A stretch of DNA of 7,463 bases from Solirubrobacteraceae bacterium (GTDB lineage: Bacteria > Actinomycetota > Thermoleophilia > Solirubrobacterales > Solirubrobacteraceae). Within the stretch, counting starts at the first letter, position 1. Every line of letters starts with the position of its first letter. Of this stretch, positions 1 through 4,795 are shown piece after piece. The stretch covers positions 1 through 7,463 of the forward strand of contig JASLDD010000024.1 of NCBI GenBank assembly GCA_030151725.1, given 5' to 3'. Below the pieces are notes generated by a model. It saw only the letters and a list, made by a program, of their open reading frames with translations. It was not told the origin of the DNA and ran no database searches. Position numbers and translations under genes: made by a program.

Positions 1-737
1 GCGTGCTGCGCGTCTCAGACCCCGACGGCCCGGAGCCCGAGCCGGGCCAGTTCGCCATGCTCGCCGCAGCCGAGGACTGGGGCGGGGGGGAGGAGGAGCG
101 TCCGTTCCTGCCGCGCGCCTTCTCAATCGCCCGCCGAAGCGACGACGGCGAGTCGCACTTCCTGCTCGAGGACGTCGGGCCGGGGACGCGGCGGCTGTGC
201 GGACTGCGACCCGGCGAGGGCGTGTGGGCGCTCGGCCCGCTCGGGCGTGCCTTCGTGGCGCCGCCGCCGCAGCGCCGGGCGATCCTCGTGGGCGGCGGCG
301 TGGGCATCGCTCCGCTTGCCATCCTGCAGGACACCCTCCAGGGGCCGGCCCTCGCCCTGCTAGGCTTCCGCGACCGAGGGCGCGCCCAAGGTGCGGCGCT
401 GCTTGACGGCGCGCGCGTGGCAAGCGACGACGGCTCGGCCGGCTACCACGGCCTCGTCACCGATCTGCTTGACGCCGAGCTCCAACGGCACCCCGAAGCG
501 GTCGTCTACGCCTGCGGACCCGCCGGCATGCTCGAGGGCGTGCGCGCCATCTGCGAGCGGACCGGCACCCCCGCCCAGCTGGCGCTCGAGGCTGGCATGG
601 CGTGCGGCTTTGGCGCCTGCTTCGGCTGCGTCGTGCCCAAGCGTGGCGGCGGCTATCTGCGTGTGTGCGTCGACGGCCCCGTCATCGACGCCGCCGAGCT
701 CGAGCGCGTCGACGAGCACGCCGGGGCGCCCGCATGA
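1..737 (+). CDS. pyrK: Dihydroorotate dehydrogenase electron transfer subunit (PyrK), 5' partial
   Basis: Iron-sulfur flavoprotein partner of class 1B dihydroorotate dehydrogenase. It passes electrons from the PyrD flavin through a [2Fe-2S] cluster and FAD to NAD+ in pyrimidine synthesis. The frame is open to the left edge, so the GTG at 3 is probably an internal codon and the N-terminus of the FAD-binding barrel is missing. Numbering from that codon, I see PGQFAML (14-20), the flavin-binding LPRAFSI (36-42), GPGTRRL (59-65), the nucleotide-binding GGGVGIAPL (97-105), ACGPAGML (170-177), and a C-terminal cluster motif with Cys201, Cys206, Cys209 and Cys222 (C-x4-C-x2-C-x12-C), typical of PyrK. 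The TGA overlaps the pyrD ATG as ATGA, so the two subunits are probably translationally coupled. Related ferredoxin-NADP reductase-like proteins share the fold, but the Cys pattern and the neighbour make PyrK the firm call. Confidence 0.93.
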   Translation, partial: VLRVSDPDGPEPEPGQFAMLAAAEDWGGGEEERPFLPRAFSIARRSDDGESHFLLEDVGPGTRRLCGLRPGEGVWALGPLGRAFVAPPPQRRAILVGGGVGIAPLAILQDTLQGPALALLGFRDRGRAQGAALLDGARVASDDGSAGYHGLVTDLLDAELQRHPEAVVYACGPAGMLEGVRAICERTGTPAQLALEAGMACGFGACFGCVVPKRGGGYLRVCVDGPVIDAAELERVDEHAGAPA

Positions 738-1645
738 GCGGCGTTGAGTTCTGCGGCCTTCAGCTCGCTCATCCGGTTATCAACGGCTCGGGCACCTTCG
801 ATGCGATCGCCGCCCGCCAGGTCTTTGGCGGGGAGGAGCTTGCGCGTGGGTTCCCCTTCTCGGCCTACGTATCCAAGACCATCACCCTGCAGCCGCGCCA
901 GGGCAACCCCGCTCCGCGGTTGTGGGAGGCGCCGGCCGGCCTCATCAACTCGATCGGCCTGCCCAACAAGGGGCTCGAGGGCTACCTGCGCGAGGACCTG
1001 CCGCAGTTGATCGAGATCCTAGGTGGTGTGGCGCCTGCGGTGCCGCTGATCACGAACGTCATGGGCTCGAGTGCCGAGGAGATCTCAGCGCTGCTCGAGG
1101 CATGCGACGCGGAGGAGCAGATTGCGGCGGTGGAGTTGAACGTGTCCTGTCCCAACGTCAAGACCGGTCTCGACATCGGCTCCGACCCGCGCCAGCTCGA
1201 GGAGGTGGTGCGCGCGGTTAGGCCAAGCACAGGCAAGCCGCTGATCGTCAAGCTGACCCCCAACACTGCCGACGTGGCTCTATGCGCTGTGGCCGCCCAG
1301 CAGGGAGGGGCGGATGCGGTCTCGCTGATCAACACCCTGCGCGCCACCGCGCTCAGTCCGCGGAGGGGTGCGATCGATGGTGAGGGACGTCCTCGGCGGT
1401 GGCTCGGCGGGGGTACGGGCGGGCTTTCAGGGCCTGCAATTCGCGCTGTTGCGCTCGCCCAGGTGGCAGCAGTCGCGGAGCGGGTGGACATCCCGGTAGT
1501 TGGCATGGGCGGCGTGAGCACGGCAGCCCATGCACATCAGCTGATCGATGTGGGCGCAACGCTTGTAGCGGTGGGAACTGAGAGCTTCCGCAATCCCGCA
1601 GCAGCAGCCACAATCGCTGCAGGCCTGTCTGTTGAACGAATGTAA
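734..1645 (+). CDS. pyrD: Dihydroorotate dehydrogenase, class 1B catalytic subunit
   Basis: FMN enzyme oxidising dihydroorotate to orotate, the fourth step of UMP synthesis, expected to be cytosolic and to work with PyrK. I chose the ATG at 734 (303 aa) because it overlaps the pyrK stop. The frame extends upstream to 602, but that part is Arg-rich out-of-frame pyrK sequence. Visible motifs are INGSGTF (16-22), SKTITLQPRQGNPAPR (47-62), the substrate loop INSIGLPNKG (71-80), NVMGSS (108-113), NVSCPN (136-141) with Cys139 as the catalytic base typical of class 1 enzymes, VKLTP (171-175), LINT (198-201), GGTGGLSGPAI (226-236) and the phosphate-binding VVGMGGVST (255-263) with VAVGTESF (278-285). 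Length is normal for the family. Class 1B is supported by the adjacent pyrK. No pyrF follows, although it often sits here in actinobacterial clusters. Confidence 0.96.
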   Translation: MSGVEFCGLQLAHPVINGSGTFDAIAARQVFGGEELARGFPFSAYVSKTITLQPRQGNPAPRLWEAPAGLINSIGLPNKGLEGYLREDLPQLIEILGGVAPAVPLITNVMGSSAEEISALLEACDAEEQIAAVELNVSCPNVKTGLDIGSDPRQLEEVVRAVRPSTGKPLIVKLTPNTADVALCAVAAQQGGADAVSLINTLRATALSPRRGAIDGEGRPRRWLGGGTGGLSGPAIRAVALAQVAAVAERVDIPVVGMGGVSTAAHAHQLIDVGATLVAVGTESFRNPAAAATIAAGLSVERM

Positions 1646-1696
1646 AAACCCCTGCAAACACGCCCGGGGACCATCCACCAACCTCGATGCATCTAC

Positions 1697-1711
1697 ACCT
1701 CAAGTTGAGGT
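1697..1711. promoter_or_regulatory. Operator-like palindrome between pyrD and mihF
   Basis: A perfect 7-bp inverted repeat around one central base: ACCTCAA-G-TTGAGGT. CTA at 1693-1695 and TAG at 1711-1713 extend the symmetry if two bases are skipped. One loop base is too few for an RNA hairpin and no T-run follows, so a DNA site for a dimeric regulator is more likely than a terminator. The half-site resembles ACCTCAA-type sites bound by MerR-family proteins, but the spacing is not theirs. It ends 23 bases before the candidate -35 of mihF. No regulator gene is in the window, so the protein is unknown. Confidence 0.4.
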
Positions 1712-1734
1712 AGAGATGAATTCGCGACTTTTCT

Positions 1735-1770
1735 TTGCTCCAGTGTCTCTGGTGTGTAGACTCGCCGCCC
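1735..1770 (+). promoter_or_regulatory. Candidate leaderless promoter of mihF
   Basis: TTGCTC (1735-1740) fits a -35, then 16 bases, then TAGACT (1757-1762) fits a -10. The ATG at 1771 follows after 8 bases, where a transcript from this -10 would start. No Shine-Dalgarno-like purine run lies in 1750-1770. The same arrangement recurs before coaBC. Leaderless mRNAs are common in Actinomycetota. This is a pattern-based inference; no start-site data were available. Confidence 0.5.
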
Positions 1771-2115
1771 ATGGCGCCGGCGACCGGAACGACGTCCTCA
1801 AACACCTCAACCGCCCCTGAGCGGTCGCTGAATCAGAGGATGGACGCGCTCGCAAGAGCCAACCAGATCCGCATCCAGCGGGCACAGCTCAAGCGCGACC
1901 TCAAGTCCGGCCGGCGCTCCATTCACTCGCTCCTCCTCGAACCCCCCGAGTACGTCGAGACGGCCAAGGTCTTCGACATGCTGCTCGCCGTTCCCAAGTA
2001 CGGGCGCGTCAAGGTCAACAAGATCCTCGCCCACTGCCGCATCGCCCCCAGCAAGACCATCGGCGGGCTCTCCGAGCGCCAGCGCAGTGAGCTGGTTTCC
2101 CTGCTCCACCACTAG
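1771..2115 (+). CDS. mihF: Actinobacterial integration host factor (mIHF)
   Basis: Small basic nucleoid protein of actinobacteria, unrelated in fold to proteobacterial IHF. Family members bind and bend DNA through a helix-two-turn-helix module and aid integration, replication and nucleoid compaction. From ATG 1771 it is 114 aa. Residues 1-20 are Ser/Thr/Pro-rich and probably disordered. Residues 24-50 form a basic helix rich in Arg, Gln and Ala. The module is around 69-112: LLAVPKYGRVKVNKIL (71-86), then IAPSKTIGGLSERQRSEL (91-108), matching the family's IAPTRRLRGLGERQR-type segment. The open frame reaches TTG at 1735, and an internal ATG at 1840 would give 91 aa. I prefer 1771 because a -10 hexamer is correctly placed before it and the length fits the roughly 105-aa mycobacterial protein. 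gmk and rpoZ downstream match the standard actinobacterial order. Confidence 0.9.
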   Translation: MAPATGTTSSNTSTAPERSLNQRMDALARANQIRIQRAQLKRDLKSGRRSIHSLLLEPPEYVETAKVFDMLLAVPKYGRVKVNKILAHCRIAPSKTIGGLSERQRSELVSLLHH

Positions 2116-2226
2116 GTCCCAGGACGGCCGCTGGCCGGCGCGATACGGCGTCCTCGGTCGCTCGCGTACGCAGTACGCCACGCTTCCTGCGTCCTTGTCT
2201 CACTTGACCATCGACCACCCTGGGAC
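2116..2226. repeat. Structured repeat element, copy 1 (3' of mihF)
   Basis: A ~111-base palindromic element starting at the first base after the mihF TAG. Outer stem: GTCCCAGG (2116-2123) pairs perfectly with CCTGGGAC (2219-2226). Pairing continues to 2136/2206; four of the five internal mismatches are A/C oppositions that become G-U pairs if the minus strand is the RNA, giving 16 Watson-Crick pairs, 4 wobbles and one mismatch over 21 positions. Core block 1 is at 2137-2164 (GGCGCGATAC, then GCGTCCTCGGTCGCTCG from 2148). The central hairpin is GCGTAC, loop GCA, GTACGC (2164-2178). Core block 2 is at 2181-2209. Both core blocks recur almost unchanged in copy 2 at 3125-3230. The sequence CTGCGTCCT or GGCGTCCT occurs on both sides of the hairpin as an internal direct repeat. 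I do not recognise a named family. Confidence 0.8.
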
Positions 2227-2256
2227 TCCGACCGTCATTCCCACCGACCCCGCCAA

Positions 2257-2261
2257 TAGGG
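2257..2261 (+). promoter_or_regulatory. Ribosome binding site deciding the gmk start
   Basis: TAGGG lies 8 bases before the GTG at 2270. It supports that GTG as the gmk start, rather than the far upstream starts possible in the same open frame, which would run through the repeat element. Confidence 0.55.
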
Positions 2262-2269
2262 TCTGGGCG

Positions 2270-2824
2270 GTGGCGCGGGTTTTTGTCATAACGGGGCCCT
2301 CGGGGGTGGGCAAGGGGACGCTGATTCGCGGCCTGATGGCTCGCGTGCCCGCGCTCGAGCTGTCGGTGTCGGCGACGACGCGAGCTCCCCGGCCCGGCGA
2401 GCAGGACGGCGTCGACTACCACTTCCTGACGCGCGAGCAGTTCGACCAGCGCGTCTCCGAAGGGGACTTCGTGGAGCACGCCGACTACGCCGGGCGCAGC
2501 TACGGCACGCTGCGCTCAGAGCTCGAGCAGCGCGTCCATTCGGGCGTGCCCGTCGTGCTCGAGATCGAGGTCCAGGGCGCTCGCCAGGTGCGCGCGGCGA
2601 TGCCCGAGGCGGTGCAGGTATTCATCGCGCCTCCGTCCCTGCCCGCGCTGCGCACGCGCCTCGTCGGCCGCGGCACCGACGACGAGGCCGAGGTCGAGCG
2701 TCGGCTGCGGGTGGCCGAGGAGGAGCTCACCGCCCAACCCGAGTTCGGCCACGTCGTCGTCAACGATCGACTCGACGACGCGCTGGAGCGCCTGGCCGAC
2801 ATTGTGGCCGCGAACCTCGACTGA
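2270..2824 (+). CDS. gmk: Guanylate kinase
   Basis: Cytosolic enzyme phosphorylating GMP to GDP with ATP, in guanine nucleotide synthesis and salvage. From the GTG at 2270 it is 184 aa, close to the usual 185-205. The P-loop GPSGVGKGT (9-17) is only 8 residues from the start, as is normal for Gmk. The GMP-binding segment SATTRAPRPGE (34-44) holds the conserved Ser and Arg residues, followed by Tyr50, the FVEHADYAG segment (67-75) with Glu69, and SYGT (77-80). LEIEVQGAR (97-105) matches the family's LEID-QGA motif. The lid region with ERRL (143-146) and the late VVND (163-166) are also present. The open frame extends to 2087 but overlaps mihF and copy 1 of the repeat, so those residues are not credible. 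The gmk-rpoZ order is conserved across actinobacteria. Confidence 0.95.
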   Translation: MARVFVITGPSGVGKGTLIRGLMARVPALELSVSATTRAPRPGEQDGVDYHFLTREQFDQRVSEGDFVEHADYAGRSYGTLRSELEQRVHSGVPVVLEIEVQGARQVRAAMPEAVQVFIAPPSLPALRTRLVGRGTDDEAEVERRLRVAEEELTAQPEFGHVVVNDRLDDALERLADIVAANLD

Positions 2825-2847
2825 CCAGGCCGGGTGTCCCAGGCGAC

Positions 2848-2853
2848 TACACT
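2848..2853 (+). promoter_or_regulatory. Candidate -10 element for rpoZ
   Basis: TACACT fits the TANNNT pattern and would start a transcript near 2860, leaving a leader of about 26 bases with a Shine-Dalgarno before rpoZ. No -35 with normal spacing is evident; CTGACC at 2821-2826 is 21 bases away. rpoZ may also be read from gmk. Confidence 0.3.
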
Positions 2854-2865
2854 GGGAGCTCAACA

Positions 2866-2875
2866 AGAGGAAAGG
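2866..2875 (+). promoter_or_regulatory. Ribosome binding site deciding the rpoZ start
   Basis: The purine run AGAGGAAAGG ends 10 bases before the GTG at 2886. It favours that GTG over the earlier GTG at 2802, which lies inside gmk. Confidence 0.55.
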
Positions 2876-2885
2876 CAAGCCACCT

Positions 2886-3113
2886 GTGATCTCTCCCCGC
2901 ATCGACCGCCTGCTCGAGCAGGTCGACTCAAACTACGCCGGCGTCATCGTCGCTGCCAAGCGCGCGCGCCAGATCAACAGCTACTACCACAACCTCGGCG
3001 AGGGCACCTTCGATGAGTTCCCGCCCCCGATGATCGAAACGGCGTCAAAAAACTACCTCACCATTGCCCTTGAGGAGGTAGCTGGAGGAAAGATGAAGTA
3101 CCACTACCGCTGA
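2886..3113 (+). CDS. rpoZ: RNA polymerase omega subunit
   Basis: Omega helps fold the beta' subunit and assemble RNA polymerase. From GTG 2886 the protein is 75 aa, short but in range for actinobacteria. Visible features are the N-terminal ISPRIDRLLEQVDSNYAGV (2-20), the conserved helix AAKRARQINSYY (23-34), which matches the family's AKRARQ core, and the C-terminal EEVAGGKMKY (63-72), matching the conserved E-E-x-x-G-K segment. The open frame reaches back to 2802, but that part overlaps gmk in another frame and lacks omega similarity. The stop codon lies inside a 15-base tandem duplication, and the second copy of the structured repeat starts about 12 bases later, so the 3' untranslated region is unusually structured. 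Confidence 0.93.
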   Translation: MISPRIDRLLEQVDSNYAGVIVAAKRARQINSYYHNLGEGTFDEFPPPMIETASKNYLTIALEEVAGGKMKYHYR

Positions 3114-3138
3114 GCCGAGCGACGCTGAGCCGGGCGAC
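3109..3138. repeat. 15-base tandem duplication over the rpoZ stop codon
   Basis: GCTGAGCCGAGCGAC (3109-3123) is followed directly by GCTGAGCCGGGCGAC (3124-3138), with one difference. The first unit contains the rpoZ TGA. The second supplies the left arm of the outer stem of structured repeat copy 2, so the right arm at 3218-3230 could pair with either unit: perfectly with the second, with one mismatch to the first. Confidence 0.85.
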
Positions 3139-3230
3139 GAGCGGCGCGATACTGCGTCCTCGGTCGCTCGTGTGCTCAAGCACACTTCGCTTCCTGCGTC
3201 CTTGTCTCGCTTGCCCCTCGCCCGGCTCAG
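3125..3230. repeat. Structured repeat element, copy 2 (3' of rpoZ)
   Basis: Same architecture and orientation as the copy at 2116-2226. The outer stem is a perfect 13-bp inverted repeat, CTGAGCCGGGCGA (3125-3137) with TCGCCCGGCTCAG (3218-3230), unrelated in sequence to the copy 1 stem. Core block 1 (3143-3170) matches copy 1 at 27 of 28 positions and core block 2 (3188-3216) at 27 of 29. Between them the hairpin GTGTGC, loop TCAA, GCACAC (3170-3185) sits where copy 1 has GCGTAC/GTACGC. Two of the six pairs differ and both are compensated (C-G to T-A, A-T to G-C). Conserved core, replaced stems and retained pairing argue for selection on structure. Confidence 0.82.
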
Positions 3231-3280
3231 TCCACATGAGTGGGGCGGGCTTGTTTTAGACGGCCGGTCTGGCGGGTTCT

Positions 3281-3307
3281 TCTCTCTCTCTCTCTCTCTC
3301 TCTCTCT
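3281..3307. repeat. (TC)13 dinucleotide microsatellite
   Basis: Thirteen TC units plus one T, preceded by a further pyrimidine stretch from 3277. It ends 180 bases before coaBC and just before a palindrome. Such long dinucleotide tracts are rare in bacteria and prone to slippage. Sequencing or assembly length error is possible. Confidence 0.95.
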
Positions 3308-3310
3308 GCC

Positions 3311-3340
3311 ACTGCTGTATAGCAATGGTGATACAGCAGT
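3311..3340. repeat. Palindromic repeat, copy A
   Basis: A perfect 10-bp inverted repeat: ACTGCTGTAT, loop AGCAATGGTG, ATACAGCAGT. The inner 28 bases recur at 3398-3425 with two loop substitutions. The right arm, extended to 3342, can alternatively pair with CAACTGTTGT at 3378-3387 over 10 bp with one G-U. GTTGCAAC (3339-3346), which overlaps the right arm, is itself a palindrome. Confidence 0.88.
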
Positions 3341-3362
3341 TGCAACGTGTAATACAACGCGC

Positions 3363-3397
3363 ACGCGGGTGCTGCCCCAACTGTTGTCTCCCCGCGT
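3363..3397. repeat. Inverted repeat between the two palindromes
   Basis: ACGCGGG (3363-3369) pairs perfectly with CCCGCGT (3391-3397) around a 21-base loop. It abuts palindrome copy B with no gap, so the two hairpins could stack. The loop contains CAACTGTTGT, the alternative partner of copy A. No T-run follows, so it does not look like a terminator. Confidence 0.6.
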
Positions 3398-3425
3398 CTG
3401 CTGTATAGCCATGGTCATACAGCAG
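3398..3425. repeat. Palindromic repeat, copy B
   Basis: Arms CTGCTGTAT and ATACAGCAG, identical to copy A, around the loop AGCCATGGTC. It is 26 of 28 identical to copy A and lies 86 bases downstream. The loop changes (A to C, G to C) create the central CCATGG, making it more symmetric. Its arms can also pair with those of copy A. The family is unrecognised; the lower A+T-rich stem could be a protein-binding site or a hairpin. Confidence 0.88.
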
Positions 3426-3444
3426 CTGCACGCAATGCATCACT

Positions 3445-3487
3445 CACCGGTTGCCCAGCCGGTGCGCCCCCTCTACAACCTGTAGTC
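3445..3487 (+). promoter_or_regulatory. Candidate leaderless promoter of coaBC with overlapping hairpin
   Basis: TTGCCC (3451-3456), a 17-base spacer and TACAAC (3474-3479) fit -35 and -10 elements. The coaBC ATG at 3488 follows after 8 bases, the same gap as at mihF, and no Shine-Dalgarno is present. The inverted repeat CACCGG (3445-3450) / CCGGTG (3459-3464) brackets the -35, and CTAC (3473-3476) / GTAG (3482-3485) brackets the -10 and probable start. Either could be an operator. Confidence 0.5.
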
Positions 3488-4786
3488 ATGTCTCGGATCC
3501 TGTTGGGCGTCAGCGGTGGCATCGCCGCCTACAAGGCGCTTGAGCTCGTGCGCCTGGCCACGGGCGCCGGGCATGCGGTGCGCGTCGTGCAGACGCCCAC
3601 CAGCCAGCGCTTCGTCGGTGCAGCCTCCTTCGCCGCGCTAACCGGCGCGCCCGTGCTGGTCAGCGAGTTCGAGCGCGATCCCGCACGGGGCGTCTTCCCC
3701 GACCAGGAACCGCCTGACCATGAGCCGCTGAGCCATCTCGAGCTTGTGGCCAACGCCGACATCTTTCTGATCGCGCCTGCGTCAGCCAACACGATCGCCA
3801 AGCTCGCAGCCGGCCTCGCCGACAACCTGCTCACGAGCTGCGCGCTGGCGGCCGACTGTCCGGTCCTCCTAGCTCCCGCGATGAACAACCGCATGTACGA
3901 GCACCCGGCGACCGCCGCCAACCTGCAGGTTCTGCGCGAGCGAGGGATCGGGGTGATCGAGCCGGACGTCGGACGTCTGGCCTCCAAGGGCGAGCAGGGA
4001 GTGGGGAGGCTGGCCGAACCGGCGCGCCTGCTGAGCGCCTGTGAGGAAGCGCTCGCGCCGGGGGGCGACTCGCAAGCAACGTCAGCTGACCCGTCGTCGC
4101 CTCGGAGCATGGAGGGCCTGAACGTGCTGGTCACCGCCGGTGGAACTCGCGAGCCGATCGACAGCGTGCGCTACATCGGCAACAGCTCCTCCGGGCGGAT
4201 GGGCTTCGCCCTCGCGCAGGCCGCTCGCGAGCGGGGCGCGGAGGTGACGCTGATCGCCGCGAACGTCGCGCTGCGGACACCTCAGGGCATCGAGCGTCGC
4301 GATGTCCAGAGCGCTGCCGAGCTGGAGCGCGCCTGCGCGGAGAGCTTCCCCGGGTGCGACATGCTGCTGATGGCTGCCGCGGTGGCCGACTTCACGCCCG
4401 TTCAACCGGCGAACGGGAAGATCAAGAAGGAGAGCCGAGAGCGCCTGGAGCTGGTGCTCGAGCCGACCACAGATGTGCTCAGCGCGCTTGCGGCAGCGCG
4501 CAGCGCCGGGCAGACGCTCGTGGGCTTTGCCGCCGAGCACGGAGCTGAGGCGGTTGCCGGCGCAGCCGCCAAGCTCGCCGCCAAGGGCGTCGATGCGCTC
4601 GTAGTCAACGACATTTCGCGTGCCGACATTGGCTTCGATGTGGACGCCAACGAGGTGACCATCTTCATCGCGCCCGGCCCTGCCGGCGGCGATCGGATTG
4701 AGCGAAAGCACGTGCCCCGTGCGAGCAAGGCGGACGTCGCCGCAGCCATCCTCGACGCGGTACAGGCTCTGCGCACGAGCGGTTAA
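3488..4786 (+). CDS. coaBC: Bifunctional phosphopantothenoylcysteine synthetase/decarboxylase (CoaBC)
   Basis: Two-domain cytosolic enzyme of coenzyme A synthesis. CoaB joins 4'-phosphopantothenate to cysteine and CoaC decarboxylates the product to 4'-phosphopantetheine using FMN. The protein is 432 aa. CoaC (about 1-190) shows GGIAAYK (10-16), His83 in LSHLEL as the likely catalytic His, PASANTIAK (97-105) and the AMNNRMYEHP segment (131-140). The ACGD motif, whose Cys is catalytic in E. coli, is replaced by LASKGEQGVGR (164-174) without Cys. A Ser/Pro-rich linker (about 191-209) leads to CoaB: NVLVTAGGTREPIDSVRYIG (212-231), SSSGRMG (233-239), AAAVADFTP (296-304) and KIKK (311-314). In many actinobacteria metK and priA follow; here a TPR gene starts 9 bases later. 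Start chosen at the only ATG that gives the standard N-terminus. Confidence 0.96.
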   Translation: MSRILLGVSGGIAAYKALELVRLATGAGHAVRVVQTPTSQRFVGAASFAALTGAPVLVSEFERDPARGVFPDQEPPDHEPLSHLELVANADIFLIAPASANTIAKLAAGLADNLLTSCALAADCPVLLAPAMNNRMYEHPATAANLQVLRERGIGVIEPDVGRLASKGEQGVGRLAEPARLLSACEEALAPGGDSQATSADPSSPRSMEGLNVLVTAGGTREPIDSVRYIGNSSSGRMGFALAQAARERGAEVTLIAANVALRTPQGIERRDVQSAAELERACAESFPGCDMLLMAAAVADFTPVQPANGKIKKESRERLELVLEPTTDVLSALAAARSAGQTLVGFAAEHGAEAVAGAAAKLAAKGVDALVVNDISRADIGFDVDANEVTIFIAPGPAGGDRIERKHVPRASKADVAAAILDAVQALRTSG

Positions 4787-4789
4787 AAT
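4784..4789 (+). promoter_or_regulatory. Candidate -10 element for the TPR gene
   Basis: TAAAAT, close to consensus, begins at the coaBC stop codon and ends 6 bases before the ATG at 4796, a spacing suited to a leaderless start. A -35 is not convincing (TACAGG at 4761-4766), and no good Shine-Dalgarno precedes the ATG. Co-transcription with coaBC remains possible. Confidence 0.35.
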
Positions 4790-4795
4790 GGACTG

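Larger units (their letters stand above)
3114..3487. other. Gene-free, repeat-rich rpoZ-coaBC interval
   Basis: A 374-base stretch with no credible gene. In order it holds the end of the tandem duplication, structured repeat copy 2, a T-rich stretch near 3251-3257, an imperfect palindrome AGACGGCCGGTCT (3258-3270), the (TC)13 tract, palindromes A and B with an inverted repeat between them, and the coaBC promoter region. Open frames on both strands here have translations built from the repeats (for example Arg-Glu runs from the TC tract), so they are not proteins. No tRNA or known riboswitch is recognised. Confidence 0.8.

Noticed and set aside
602..733. N-terminal extension of pyrD
   Set aside because: It is an Arg-rich out-of-frame reading of pyrK; ATG 734 gives the standard PyrD start.
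1386..1410. CGTCCTCGG in pyrD as a third copy of the structured element
   Set aside because: The match is short, lies inside coding sequence and lacks the hairpin, the second core block and the outer stem.
1649..1669. CCCC...GGGG after pyrD as a terminator
   Set aside because: Only a 4-bp stem with a 13-base loop and no T-run.
2204..2209. TTGACC as the -35 of a gmk promoter
   Set aside because: It lies inside core block 2 of the structured repeat, and no TANNNT hexamer is found at normal spacing.
3312..3425. Two palindromic 28-base repeats as a minimal CRISPR array
   Set aside because: Only two copies, an atypical 58-base gap that itself holds a stem and a partner of copy A, and no cas genes.
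3312..3425. CTGTAT...ATACAG as LexA (SOS) boxes
   Set aside because: The E. coli-type site has 4 bases between these half-sites, here there are 10, and actinobacterial LexA recognises a different GAAC-N4-GTTC type site.
2015..3443. A shared peptide, RATEDAVSRR, on the minus strand in both structured elements, suggesting a protein repeat
   Set aside because: The first core block is read in different frames in the two copies, because the hairpin regions differ by one base. Conservation is therefore at the DNA or RNA level.
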